NCBI GenBank assembly: GCA_964427855.1
Contig: CAYRVH010000002.1
Location: 44,940-108,939, forward strand
From: JAUPKT01 sp964427855
GTDB taxonomy: Bacteria; Desulfobacterota; Desulfomonilia; Desulfomonilales; Desulfomonilaceae
Reading direction: 5' to 3'
Length of the DNA: 64,000 nt
In this document: one piece after another, positions 44,023 through 52,153 of the stretch
How positions within the stretch are numbered: the first letter of the stretch is position 1
Layout: each line of letters starts with the position of its first letter
Position numbers and translations under genes: made by a program
The notes under the pieces: model-generated
What the model was told of the DNA's origin: nothing
Databases searched by the model: none
The model's input: only the letters and a program-made list of their open reading frames with translations

Positions 44023-44727
44023 TCATTCAAAAAAACGCTTTTCGTAATGGACGCCGGCTTGGTCAAACTCTATATAGAGTTGTGACAAACGGTCGTTTGC
44101 GATGCGTACTTGTCGAGGTTTTTCTTCCGCTTCTCGCTCAGTAGCGTAGCACGCCATGCACCTTTGACACTGGTGCGTGGCCCCTAAGGCCTCACAGTCA
44201 AAATTTGCAGACAAGAAAGTCCGCGCCTCTTTTCTGTTCCCAAAATTCTCCACAGCGGGAAAGAATTCAAGAGAAACGTGCATTGTGACTTTGTTCCCCT
44301 CTTTGGCTATGTGGATATAATCGTCAACGGTCAGGGTCGGGCCTTGTTCAGCCTTAAGATCTTGGAATTTGACGACCATGTCATCAAGAGAAAACAACTT
44401 CTTCTCTACGAAAATCCCTGCTCCTTCGAGCCGACGGAAATCCTTCTGGAGGTACCGATTAGCTATCATGACAGCCTGAGACACATGGGGGCACAGATTT
44501 TGAGGGCAGCCGCGAGCATAGCATTTTCGGAACTGGTAAGGCTCTCCGTCCACCGTACCGGAGAAGCGACAAAAAAACAGAACTGCCTGGAATTCATTGT
44601 CCAGATGCACGAAATCAACCTCGTTAATTTCGAACGACGTGTCGCATGTGATTGAAGCGCCCTGTTTTTTAAGAGCAATGATATCACCAATACGCGCTGG
44701 GACCAATTGTGTATGTTGTTGATCCAT
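44023..44727 (-). CDS. Unknown protein with two similar cysteine motifs
   Basis: The 234-residue product has two related halves: the first ends with KCYARGCPQNLCPHVSQAV and the second with CQRCMACYATERE, each followed by a run like MIANRYLQKDFRRLEGAGIFVEKKLF / RIANDRLSQLYIEFDQAGVHYEKRFF. So it looks like an internal duplication, each copy holding three cysteines that could bind a metal or an iron-sulfur cluster. I do not know the family. GGAGGA lies 8 bases before ATG 44727. It follows the DsrE-like gene on the same strand, at the end of the sulfur cluster. Confidence 0.6.
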   Translation of the reverse strand: MDQQHTQLVPARIGDIIALKKQGASITCDTSFEINEVDFVHLDNEFQAVLFFCRFSGTVDGEPYQFRKCYARGCPQNLCPHVSQAVMIANRYLQKDFRRLEGAGIFVEKKLFSLDDMVVKFQDLKAEQGPTLTVDDYIHIAKEGNKVTMHVSLEFFPAVENFGNRKEARTFLSANFDCEALGATHQCQRCMACYATEREAEEKPRQVRIANDRLSQLYIEFDQAGVHYEKRFFE

Positions 44728-44919
44728 TTGATGTTCCTCCATTCCATCAAGTTGCGGCTGCGAAAGCTCGGAACTCCTACCTGCTGCTGCGTACGCCTAT
44801 GTGACCGCTCCTCAGACCGTACATGAAGCCATGGGGCTCCGTTAAAACATGACTGACGCCTCAGTGAACCAAGCAGAATCGGTATCTTCTATCTTCTGCA
44901 AAATCGCTGAGGGTCACCG

Positions 44920-45288
44920 TTAATAACTCAGGACGGCTTTGGCATTGCAGCATTCGTTAATAACGGTCCCGCCGGCGATCACCCTACTCCCTGCTATCAG
45001 GTCCGACTCCGCCAGACTTCGTTCTTTTATACAGGGCGCACAAACAAGTATTTCGCCGCCGAGGTCTATAAAGTCGTTCATGAGCTTCTGTAATGGGTCG
45101 AAACCGCTTGCGTGAACGTGTTCCGCGTACCCTTTGTATGCCAAAAATACCGCTGACCCCTGCAGCACGATGGTCGCTTTTTCATCCATGGCAATAGCTG
45201 CATTGCCCATGGCAAAGGGGAATGTCGCGCGTTCAGGGTCTTCTCCGCCGTGAGTTGCGATGATGACGACACCTTCTTTTTCTTGCAT
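44920..45288 (-). CDS. DsrE-family sulfur-relay protein
   Basis: The 122-residue product has the DsrE/F fold pattern: GVVIIATHGGEDPERATFPFAM, a central ATIVLQGSAVFLAYKG and the cysteine motif VCAPCIKERSL, where the first Cys of DsrE-like proteins carries the persulfide. GAAGGAG precedes ATG 45288. It lies 13 bases after the ArsR-type gene on the same strand and below a second DsrE-like gene (45766). With tusA upstream it suggests a sulfur relay serving the Qmo-like complex. Confidence 0.82.
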   Translation of the reverse strand: MQEKEGVVIIATHGGEDPERATFPFAMGNAAIAMDEKATIVLQGSAVFLAYKGYAEHVHASGFDPLQKLMNDFIDLGGEILVCAPCIKERSLAESDLIAGSRVIAGGTVINECCNAKAVLSY

Positions 45289-45301
45289 TACGAGATCTCC
45301 T

Positions 45302-45631
45302 TCAAAGTGTATTTTGCGGGGGGACACCCCCCTGGTGAGGATCTGAAAACAGCTCGAGATTGCTAATGACTTCTACCAACTCTGGGCACACGAGGTCATA
45401 CATCATGTACGTCCCAAGCCGTTTGCTTCTGAGAACGTGAGCCACTTGTAATATCCTCACATGATGCGAGACCGAGCATGAGGGGACTACGAGCCGTCGA
45501 GTAAGACTTGTTACCTTCTGAGGGCCCTGCGCCAAGATTTTAAAAATTCGCAGCCTCATCGAATGGCTTAACGCCTTTAACATCTCAGCAATCCGTTCGG
45601 GGTTCTCAATTTCAAACGCCCGTTGTGTCAT
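45302..45631 (-). CDS. ArsR-family winged-helix repressor
   Basis: The 109-residue product is a typical ArsR/SmtB regulator: MLKALSHSMRLRIFKIL, then the recognition helix region TRRLVVPSCSVSHHVRILQVAHVL and the wing RSKRLGTYMMYDL. A Cys in the recognition helix (PSCSVSHH) is in the place of the metal- or persulfide-sensing Cys of some family members such as SqrR/BigR, though those use two. It lies between the two DsrE-like genes and probably controls this part of the cluster. AAGGG precedes ATG 45631. Confidence 0.88.
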   Translation of the reverse strand: MTQRAFEIENPERIAEMLKALSHSMRLRIFKILAQGPQKVTSLTRRLVVPSCSVSHHVRILQVAHVLRSKRLGTYMMYDLVCPELVEVISNLELFSDPHQGGVPPQNTL

Positions 45632-45765
45632 GCTGAGCCCTTTCCCACTGAACCACAGCCTCAATGGTCTTGCTGTTCAGCCACGATTATTGGCGGTAAC
45701 AGTGCCCAAAGTGTATTCAGCCTTAGTTTATCAAGGGGTTTCGGCGTCCACTAAGCGGTCTCCCA

Positions 45766-46308
45766 TCAAATGAACAGTTGATTGCTCGAAGTTGACGCCT
45801 CTGCCATGAACGTTGCGACGCCGACGTATTCCAGGCCCGGGTAATCGATGAGTTCTTCGTGTTTGAAGCCCATAAGGTCCATTGACATCTCGCAGACGTA
45901 AATTTTCACACCAAGTTCCATGGCTTGGGCAAAGAGCGTACCCAGGTCTGGCGCGCCTTTTTCCTTCATGAGCTTCCTGATCATTGCTGTTCCCATACCG
46001 CCCATGTTCATCTTTGAGAGTTTTAGCTCCCTGTGACCAGAGGGTAGCATCCAGCCGAATAGTCGGGACATCAGGTTTTTGTCCCGGACCCGAGCCTTCG
46101 GATTACGCAATGCCGTGGTACCCCAAAAGGTGAAAAAAAGTACTACTTTCATCTCCATAGCGGCTGCGCCAACTGCGATAATCATAGCAGCCAGTAATTT
46201 GTCCAGATCGCCGGAGAACACGACGATGCTCAGCTTATCCTCACGAAGTGGTCCCAAGCCTCCACTCGTCTCGTGAGGTTGCATGAACTCAGATTGGTCA
46301 CCACACAT
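45766..46308 (-). CDS. DsrE2-type peroxiredoxin-like/sulfurtransferase protein
   Basis: The 180-residue product has a DsrE/DsrF/DrsH-like fold: LSIVVFSGDLDKLLAAMIIAVGAAA, the hydrophobic VVLFFTFWGTTAL, and the conserved Cys in KIYVCEMSMDLMGF, a motif typical of the DsrE2 group that is linked with TusA and rhodaneses in sulfur oxidisers. AAAGGAGA precedes ATG 46308. It is 118 bases after the qmoC-like gene. Its role is inferred to be persulfide transfer from or to TusA. Confidence 0.82.
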   Translation of the reverse strand: MCGDQSEFMQPHETSGGLGPLREDKLSIVVFSGDLDKLLAAMIIAVGAAAMEMKVVLFFTFWGTTALRNPKARVRDKNLMSRLFGWMLPSGHRELKLSKMNMGGMGTAMIRKLMKEKGAPDLGTLFAQAMELGVKIYVCEMSMDLMGFKHEELIDYPGLEYVGVATFMAEASTSSNQLFI

Positions 46309-46426
46309 TGTTTCTCCTTTTTTCATAAACCGCGCCACACTTCACTTGCCAGACATGGTGCTGTAGTCGTTCGCATGAGCGCAGTTTACACTATCTATAA
46401 GCTGTGCTCACCTCGTGTTTTCCGTT

Positions 46427-47578
46427 TTAGGCTCTCGATGATTTACCCTTTAATTCGTGCATGAATAGGGCTACTGGGCGAAGGACAGCGTGAGCAAACT
46501 TCGTAAACGGCAACAGCAAGACCAGCATCATGGCCAAGACGATGTGTACGAGGAATACCATGTAGGCTGGGACAGAACCACGAGGCAAATAGACGGTGAT
46601 CTCCACGAGAAAGCCCGTGAGGGTCACAATCCAAAGAAGCCCAAGAAAAAGCCAGTCTGACATTCCTGAACGTGCATAATATTTGTCTTTCTTCGCTATT
46701 CTGCTCACGAGCGCCAATGTGGTTCCATACAGAACAAATAGACCGGAAATGGTTCCTAGCATTCTCATGGGATAGTAAATAGGCACGTGAGAATAGGGCT
46801 GTTTAAAAAGCAGGTCGAGCGCGGTTGCGGCCAGCAGTCCCAAGAAGCCCCACATAATAGACAAATGAACGAATCGTCGTGACAGATACCAGGGGGTCTC
46901 TTGAATATCGCATTTATCAAAGCGAGTCTGAGATATGACCTCGTAAAGAGCGCCAGTCAACTGTTGCCATTTGCTCGAACTCGATGTTTCATCGCATGTC
47001 AACTCATTTGACGCTGAACTCGCAATATGCAACGACTGGTTGAGCTTCCTTACCATGTTCAGCAAACTTAACAAAGCGATGGCCCCAGCGATAACGATGA
47101 CGGCCTGACCTGTATAATGAATGTACTCCACGTTTATGAATGCCCCCAGTCGCAACGTATCAGTTGGCATGGAGCCAAAGCCATGGAGCACCACGAACGC
47201 TAAGACGAGTGCAGCAGCCGCCAAGAAAATGACAGCAAACGTTTTTGAGGTATATAATAGCCTTCCAAGCCGAGTGGGATCGTATTGGGATATGATGTAC
47301 CGGCGAGCTGCCGCAACGAATTCTCCAGGTTCCGCCTGACGAGGACACGTGGCGGAACAGTCTCCGCAGTAGTAGCAAAGCCACATTTCTTTGCTGCTGG
47401 CTATGCGATCCGCCATGCCTAGCTGGGCATACCGGATGAATTTTCGAGGGAACGTAGCCCCGTTTTCAGTCAAAGAGCAAATCGCCGTACAATTCCCACA
47501 ATTAAAGCACGACTTCATGTCAGCAGCACCGTACCTTGCTAATGTGTCAATGAACGTCGGATCGACTACGTGCGCCAT
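46427..47578 (-). CDS. QmoC-like membrane subunit (HdrC ferredoxin + cytochrome b-type domain)
   Basis: The 383-residue product has an HdrC-like N-terminus with two [4Fe-4S] motifs (CFNCGNCTAIC and CYYCGDCSATCPRQAEPGEF) and a C-terminal part with about six membrane helices of the NarI/cytochrome b type, including histidines in FVHLSIMWGFLG and FLVHIVLAMM that could bind haem b. This is the QmoC layout, which exchanges electrons with menaquinone. It is the last gene of the tusA-mvhD-hdrA-hdrA-HTH run, 3 bases after the winged-helix gene. Not linked here to aprBA, so it is a Qmo-like paralog rather than the sulfate-reduction Qmo. Confidence 0.9.
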   Translation of the reverse strand: MAHVVDPTFIDTLARYGAADMKSCFNCGNCTAICSLTENGATFPRKFIRYAQLGMADRIASSKEMWLCYYCGDCSATCPRQAEPGEFVAAARRYIISQYDPTRLGRLLYTSKTFAVIFLAAAALVLAFVVLHGFGSMPTDTLRLGAFINVEYIHYTGQAVIVIAGAIALLSLLNMVRKLNQSLHIASSASNELTCDETSSSSKWQQLTGALYEVISQTRFDKCDIQETPWYLSRRFVHLSIMWGFLGLLAATALDLLFKQPYSHVPIYYPMRMLGTISGLFVLYGTTLALVSRIAKKDKYYARSGMSDWLFLGLLWIVTLTGFLVEITVYLPRGSVPAYMVFLVHIVLAMMLVLLLPFTKFAHAVLRPVALFMHELKGKSSRA

Positions 47579-47581
47579 AGC

Positions 47582-47863
47582 TCACTCCTTGAGTAGTATG
47601 TATTGGAAATAGTCCCCGCTTTGCTCTCCCTCCACTACCTTCCCGTATTTCTTCATCGATGTCAGATGCCAGAGTACCTCGTGTGAAGAAATACCGGTTG
47701 CGTGAGATATTTCAGGGACAGTCTTCGGCCCCTGGATGAGAGCATCTGAGAGCTGTTTTTGGATCGCCCTGGTTTGCTTAATTCTTTCACGTGCTGCTTC
47801 TATGATTTTCTTCCTCGCCTCTCTCAAAGCCTTCAGCGCTTCTTTCTCCGTTTCCTGACTCAT
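47582..47863 (-). CDS. Small winged-helix DNA-binding-like protein within the hdr/qmo operon
   Basis: The 93-residue product starts with a basic helical stretch (KEALKALREARKKIIEAARERIKQT) and continues with a winged-helix fold (VPEISHATGISSHEVLWHLTSMKKYGKVVEGEQSGDYFQYIL). ATG 47863 is preceded by GGGAGG at a 5-base spacing; the GTG at 47869 is too close. It sits between the second hdrA and the qmoC-like gene with gaps of 19 and 3 bases. It may autoregulate the operon or have become a structural partner. Confidence 0.75.
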   Translation of the reverse strand: MSQETEKEALKALREARKKIIEAARERIKQTRAIQKQLSDALIQGPKTVPEISHATGISSHEVLWHLTSMKKYGKVVEGEQSGDYFQYILLKE

Positions 47864-47882
47864 GGCCACCTCCCTTGCAGTT

Positions 47883-49804
47883 TTATTGCGCAGCTATGGC
47901 GTCCACCATTGCATCAAACTGGTCAAGGGTCCAACCGCTGACGTTAATGGCTCTGCGTGGGCAGACTGCCGCACAAGCTCCGCACCCAACGCAGAGCGCG
48001 GGAGTAACGACAGCTTTGCGTTCGACTTGCTCTCCGACCGCAACATCCGTCAACGTCAATGCCCCTTCGTAGCTGCATTCCTTCAAGCACAGCCCACATC
48101 CATCGCACCGTGCTGGATCGACCTGGGCCACAAATGGCTCGAGCTCAACGTATCCTTTGCCTAAGGCGATTGCGGCTTTAGAAGCGGCGGCGGCAGCAGA
48201 TGCACAACTTTCAGTCATGTCACGGGGTCCCTGCGCCGCTCCCGCCAACAACAATCCATTGATGGCCATCTCTACGGGTCTCAGCTTGGGATGCACTTCC
48301 TGCAGGAATCGATCGGTTCCAATAGGAAGCTTAAATATGTCCGACAGCTCTCCAATATCATTAGGCATCATCCCCACTGAGAGAACCACAAGATCTACCG
48401 GTATTTCGAGGTCCTCTCCGAAGGTGAGAGTGTCTCGCACTCTCACCTTGAGAGGTCTCTTGGAGGTCGGTCCCGCCTTTTCCACCACAGGTAGGGACTC
48501 GGAAGTGAACCTGAAAAAGAGTACCCCCTTCTGAGACGCCTTTTCGTAATAATCTTCATGACCTTTCCCGTAGGCCCTGATGTCCTGATAAAATTCATAC
48601 ACATTGACATGAGGAAATCGATCTTTCAGCTCATTGACAGTATGCAGCGTGGCTGTGCAACAGACACGAGAACAATAGGCATTCACTCTTCCATCCGCCT
48701 GAGGCTCGTGAATCCCGTCTATTTGTCTACTCCCAACACAATGGATGAAGGCCACATCCCTCACTGGCTGCCCTTGAATTTGAAGCTGCCCTCCCGTAGG
48801 TCCGTCGGAGGACAGGATCTTGATTAGGTCTGGCAACGTAATAACCCTCGGGGACTCCCCATACCCATATTCGCCACTTCTCGGCTCATAATGCTTGAAT
48901 CCCGTCGCTACAATAACAACGCCCGCTTTGATCTCGATATCCTCGGAGCCGACCGGAAGCGCCGGTTGACGGATTGCACACCCTTGAAATGGACGAAAAA
49001 CGGTCTTCTTATCGACTTCTCCTATCCTCTGAGCGGTGTCTGCGTTTGTGCGCCTACGCACAACCACGAGGAAATCCCCTATGGTGCCTTTGCTCGATAC
49101 AACTTCCGAATCAGTGTAAATGGTTATGTTCGGGCCATCTAAGACTTCTTCAACAAGGCGCATCACCAGCTCTTTTGCTGTATTTTCAGAGGGGTACACT
49201 CGGTCGAGCTGAGCTGCCTGCCCCCCCAAGAAGGAGGATTTCTCAACCAATGTCACCCCAATGCCACGTTGAGAGAGTCTCTTCGCTGCAGTGAGACCGG
49301 CAATACCGCCGCCGATCACAACGGCCTGGGGGTAGGCGTCGATACGAATCGGCTCGAGAGGCTGAAGGCGAGAAGCCTTTGCTACCGCAGCCGCAACCAT
49401 TCGCAGAGCCTTCTGAGTTGCCCCAGCCGGATCGCCATGATGCGCCCAACTCACTTGTTCTCTGATGTTGGCATGTTCGTACAAAAAAGGATTGTGATTC
49501 CCACGCTTCAGGGTATTGCGAAATGTGAGTTCATGGAGCTTGGGAGAACATGACGCCACCACCACGCCATCAAGATGTTCTTTTTTCAGATCTTCAAGAA
49601 TCATCTCTTGACCAGGATCAGAGCACATGAACATATTTGTCCGTGCTATCTGTACTTCTGGGATTTTCTGGACCTCTTCAGCAACAAGGGCTACGTCCAC
49701 GACATCGGAAAGTGACAGATGTACACACCGATCCGCGGAAGTTTCTTCACCGACCCCGTATCGCCTGTATCGCTTGGCTTGAGCGTCTGAACTTGGTCTG
49801 ACAT
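47883..49804 (-). CDS. HdrA/QmoB-like FAD and iron-sulfur protein, reading frame interrupted near its N-terminus
   Basis: From 49700 the frame encodes 605 residues: GGGIAGLTAAKRLSQRG for FAD, VYPSENTAKELV, HCVGSRQ, YCSRVCC, and two C-terminal ferredoxin clusters (CDGCGLCLKEC, CVGCGACAAVCP). The natural start is upstream: ATG 49804 with AAGGGGAT encodes a sensible leader ending RIGVYICH, the beginning of the HdrA/QmoB motif that normally continues CG.NI. It then leaves frame and stops at 49691. The matching continuation (SDVVDVALVAEEV) is in the other frame, so about 13 bases of the usual motif appear to be missing near 49700-49712. Unlike QmoB it lacks a fused MvhD domain; that is a separate gene here. 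Confidence 0.85.
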
Positions 49805-49843
49805 GATTATCCCCTTCGTGTATTGCCAGGAATTTCCCATGAA

Positions 49844-51199
49844 CTAGCTGGCAGCAATATTCACGGCCCCTTCGTCCTGAGACACTTCGTAGGCTGATCG
49901 GAACTTGGATGCTTCATCAAGAGCCCGCATGTAATTGGCGGCCTCCATTGCGGCTGCGCCGGACTTGACGATAGTATCCACGATATCCTTGGGGCCCGAG
50001 GCGGTCCCGGCAACAAAGACGCCTGGTAGATTCGTGACGGCTGGCGCCAACTTTGGGTCGGACAAGTTCACAAAGCCGTCATTGTCCAGTTCCAAAGGTA
50101 TAAATTCTCGTGGATTTTCTCCAGGCAGCATTCCGAGGGAAAGCACTACGAGATCGTGATACCGTTCCTCTACTCGTCCGTCCTCCTCCATCATCTCGAC
50201 ACGAAGCATCAAGTTGTGCTCTTCGCCTTCGACAATCTTTGCCACTTTGCCTTTAATAAACTGAATACCCATGGCCTTCGCGTTTTGATAAAATTCTTCA
50301 TAGCCTTTCCCAAAAGCTCGGATGTCCATGTAATAAATGGTCACATCGGCCAGGGGCAGCGCCCCTGAGAGAAGCATCGCCTGTTTGATCGCATACATGC
50401 AGCAGACTCGAGAGCAGTAAGATACCCCCAGGCTCTTGTCGCGAGAACCAGCGCACTGTACGTATGCTATCGAATCGGGTACCTTTCCATCTGACGGTCT
50501 AATAACTCGGCCATAGGGACCGTGAGGGGACAAGAGCCGTTCCATCTGAAGGGAAGTCAATATGTTGAGGCTGCCCGGCGGGGAATATTCTTTTTTCGCG
50601 TCTTTTGGTGTAAGCCGGAAGCCGGTGGCGACAATGACCGTTTTGACATTGAACGTGATCTGCTCTGGTTGCATAGTATAATTCACTGCATGCGTCGGGC
50701 ACACTTTCTGGCATGAGCCGCACAGCATGCAGTTACTCGCGTCCAGAAGAGCTTTCTGCGGTATAGCTGTAGCAAAGGGAAAATAAATCGCTTTTCTCGA
50801 ACCGAGGCCACCCTCGAATTCGTGCGGAACCTCGACGGGGCATACGTATTCACATTGGCGACACCCTATGCACAGGTCTTCCTCCACGTACCGAGGTTTT
50901 TTCCTGAGAACAGCCTGGTACAAATCCCCCTGAGGCCTTATAGCTTCGATCTCTGTGTACGTAAAAATATCGATGGATGGGTGATGCGCGGCCGCCGCCA
51001 TTCTCGGGGTTGTAATGCAACTTGCGCAGTCGAGAGTGGGAAAGACCTTGCTGAGAGCTATCATTGTTCCGCCTATGCTGGCTTCTCGCTCCACCACCGC
51101 TACATGGTACCCTTGGTCTGCTAAATCCAGCGCAGACGTCAAACCGGCTATTCCGCCGCCGATAACCAGCGTGTCAAACTGCAAGGCGTCGTGTTTCAT
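49844..51199 (-). CDS. HdrA/QmoA-like FAD and iron-sulfur protein
   Basis: From ATG 51199 the product has 451 residues. It has VIGGGIAGLTSALDLADQG for FAD, the HdrA motif LDCASCITTPRM, two ferredoxin clusters (CIGCRQCEYVCP and CMLCGSCQKVCP), the QCAGSRD and YCSRVCC motifs, and GVFVAGTASGPKDI for FAD at the end. Size and cofactors are near those of QmoA/HdrA, which bind FAD and pass electrons among Hdr subunits, in some cases by bifurcation. It starts 4 bases after the mvhD stop, in the same operon. Confidence 0.93.
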   Translation of the reverse strand: MKHDALQFDTLVIGGGIAGLTSALDLADQGYHVAVVEREASIGGTMIALSKVFPTLDCASCITTPRMAAAAHHPSIDIFTYTEIEAIRPQGDLYQAVLRKKPRYVEEDLCIGCRQCEYVCPVEVPHEFEGGLGSRKAIYFPFATAIPQKALLDASNCMLCGSCQKVCPTHAVNYTMQPEQITFNVKTVIVATGFRLTPKDAKKEYSPPGSLNILTSLQMERLLSPHGPYGRVIRPSDGKVPDSIAYVQCAGSRDKSLGVSYCSRVCCMYAIKQAMLLSGALPLADVTIYYMDIRAFGKGYEEFYQNAKAMGIQFIKGKVAKIVEGEEHNLMLRVEMMEEDGRVEERYHDLVVLSLGMLPGENPREFIPLELDNDGFVNLSDPKLAPAVTNLPGVFVAGTASGPKDIVDTIVKSGAAAMEAANYMRALDEASKFRSAYEVSQDEGAVNIAAS

Positions 51200-51203
51200 G
51201 ATT

Positions 51204-51635
51204 CTAACTCTCCACCTCTCCTTTACGAGGAGGACCAATCTTTTTCAGTAGGTCGTTCATTTCATTGACCTCTTTGAGAAATGCCTTGGTGCATACTGTA
51301 CAAATTGCCGTGAGTTTGACTCGCTTACTCACGTAACCCTTTTCCTTCAACCCCGCCATTATCCTATCCACTCTCGCAGCTAGGCGATGATAAGCCCCTT
51401 CATACGGACATTCCTCCCCGCAACTCATAATGATGATACCGCCGATACCCTTCTCGAACGCCCGGTAATAAAAGTCTTCGGGCAGCATCACGGGCGATGG
51501 AATCCTCATCACGTACGTATTGTGAGGATATGATAAATGCGCCTGCCCCACCGTGTCTGCCCCAGGATAAGCACACGATATAGTTGCCAAAATCAGAATT
51601 TTGGCGTCCGCAGGTTCTGATGTGGAAATCGCCAT
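51204..51635 (-). CDS. MvhD/FrhD-like iron-sulfur subunit with an altered cysteine set
   Basis: The 143-residue product matches MvhD (delta subunit): ISCAYPGADTVGQ, MRIPSPVMLPEDFYYRAFEKGIGGIIIMSCGEECPYEGA. The normal [2Fe-2S] ligands are a CxxC before the YAGAD motif, a Cys in RVMC and two in GCHPGDCHY. Here the first (T18) and the RVMC Cys (S47) are replaced; C21, C72 and C76 remain, and an extra CTVC pair (C112, C115) occurs near the end. MvhD normally passes electrons to HdrA. The separate gene replaces the domain fused to QmoB in sulfate reducers. Confidence 0.85.
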   Translation of the reverse strand: MAISTSEPADAKILILATISCAYPGADTVGQAHLSYPHNTYVMRIPSPVMLPEDFYYRAFEKGIGGIIIMSCGEECPYEGAYHRLAARVDRIMAGLKEKGYVSKRVKLTAICTVCTKAFLKEVNEMNDLLKKIGPPRKGEVES

Positions 51636-51647
51636 GGCTCGGGCTCA

Positions 51648-51902
51648 CTATTTCTTCCTGGTCACGAAGAGTCGGTCATACCCTTCTGATTGCAAAACCC
51701 CAAGGTATTCGTGACCGACCTTTTTCGCCCAGGCAGGGATGTCATTTCTCGTGCCGGGGTCGCTAGATCGAATTTCTAGTGTTTCCCCCACCTTCACTGC
51801 GCCTATACCTTTTTTTGCTTCCAGCAACGGGCCGGGGCATGCGCTCCCCCTTGCATCGATTACCTTCGCAGGCTTTATTGCGGTTAAGTCGACAGTAGCC
51901 AT
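51648..51902 (-). CDS. TusA-family sulfur carrier protein
   Basis: From ATG 51902 (AGGAGGACG upstream) the product has 84 residues, the TusA size. It shows VIDARGSACPGPLLEAKKGI with the CPxP motif (C22, P25) in which the Cys carries the persulfide, and the C-terminal fold motif DIPAWAKKVGHEYLGVLQ. TusA proteins hand sulfur to DsrE-type proteins and to Hdr-like complexes in sulfur metabolism, or to tRNA thiolation. As first gene of the mvhD-hdrA-qmoC operon, immediately behind a sigma54 promoter, it is likely specialised for the former. Confidence 0.93.
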   Translation of the reverse strand: MATVDLTAIKPAKVIDARGSACPGPLLEAKKGIGAVKVGETLEIRSSDPGTRNDIPAWAKKVGHEYLGVLQSEGYDRLFVTRKK

Positions 51903-51949
51903 CGATCGTCCTCCTCCGAGAGATTTGTTGAGTTCTGGTAAATCGATAA

Positions 51950-51964
51950 GCAATGAACGTGCCA
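51950..51964 (-). promoter_or_regulatory. Sigma54 promoter of the tusA-hdr/qmo operon
   Basis: On the minus strand TGGCACGTTCATTGC spans 51964-51950 and matches the -24/-12 consensus TGGCACG-N4-TTGC fully. The tusA start at 51902 is about 38 bases beyond the expected transcription start. A sigma54 activator gene is divergently encoded 190 bases away. Confidence 0.88.
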
Positions 51965-52101
51965 GGTGCGTGATCTAGACCGATGCACTTTTAATATGGC
52001 TAAAAGACTAGTTTTAATGCGCATCTCCCAAAGACAGGGCGTTCAGTGTATTTAGAGTCCTTGTCGAGTACGTAAACCTGCTTGCGTAAAAACGTAAAAT
52101 A

Positions 52102-52119
52102 TGTCAACCTATGTTAACA
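52102..52119. promoter_or_regulatory. Candidate upstream activator site (inverted repeat)
   Basis: TGTCAAC and GTTAACA flank a CTAT spacer (one mismatch in seven pairs), about 140 bases upstream of the sigma54 promoter, a usual enhancer distance. Neighbouring CGTAAA copies (near 52070, 52085 and 52093) are an alternative. Assignment to the divergent regulator is an inference. Confidence 0.4.
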
Positions 52120-52153
52120 AGTTCTCGTTTACCTTCCAGGAGGGCCGGCGTCC

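Noticed and set aside
45690..45730. Possible sigma54 promoter before the ArsR gene (GG-N10-GC on the minus strand)
   Set aside because: Only the GG/GC spacing fits; TGGGCACTGTTACCGC deviates too much from TGGCACG-N4-TTGC.
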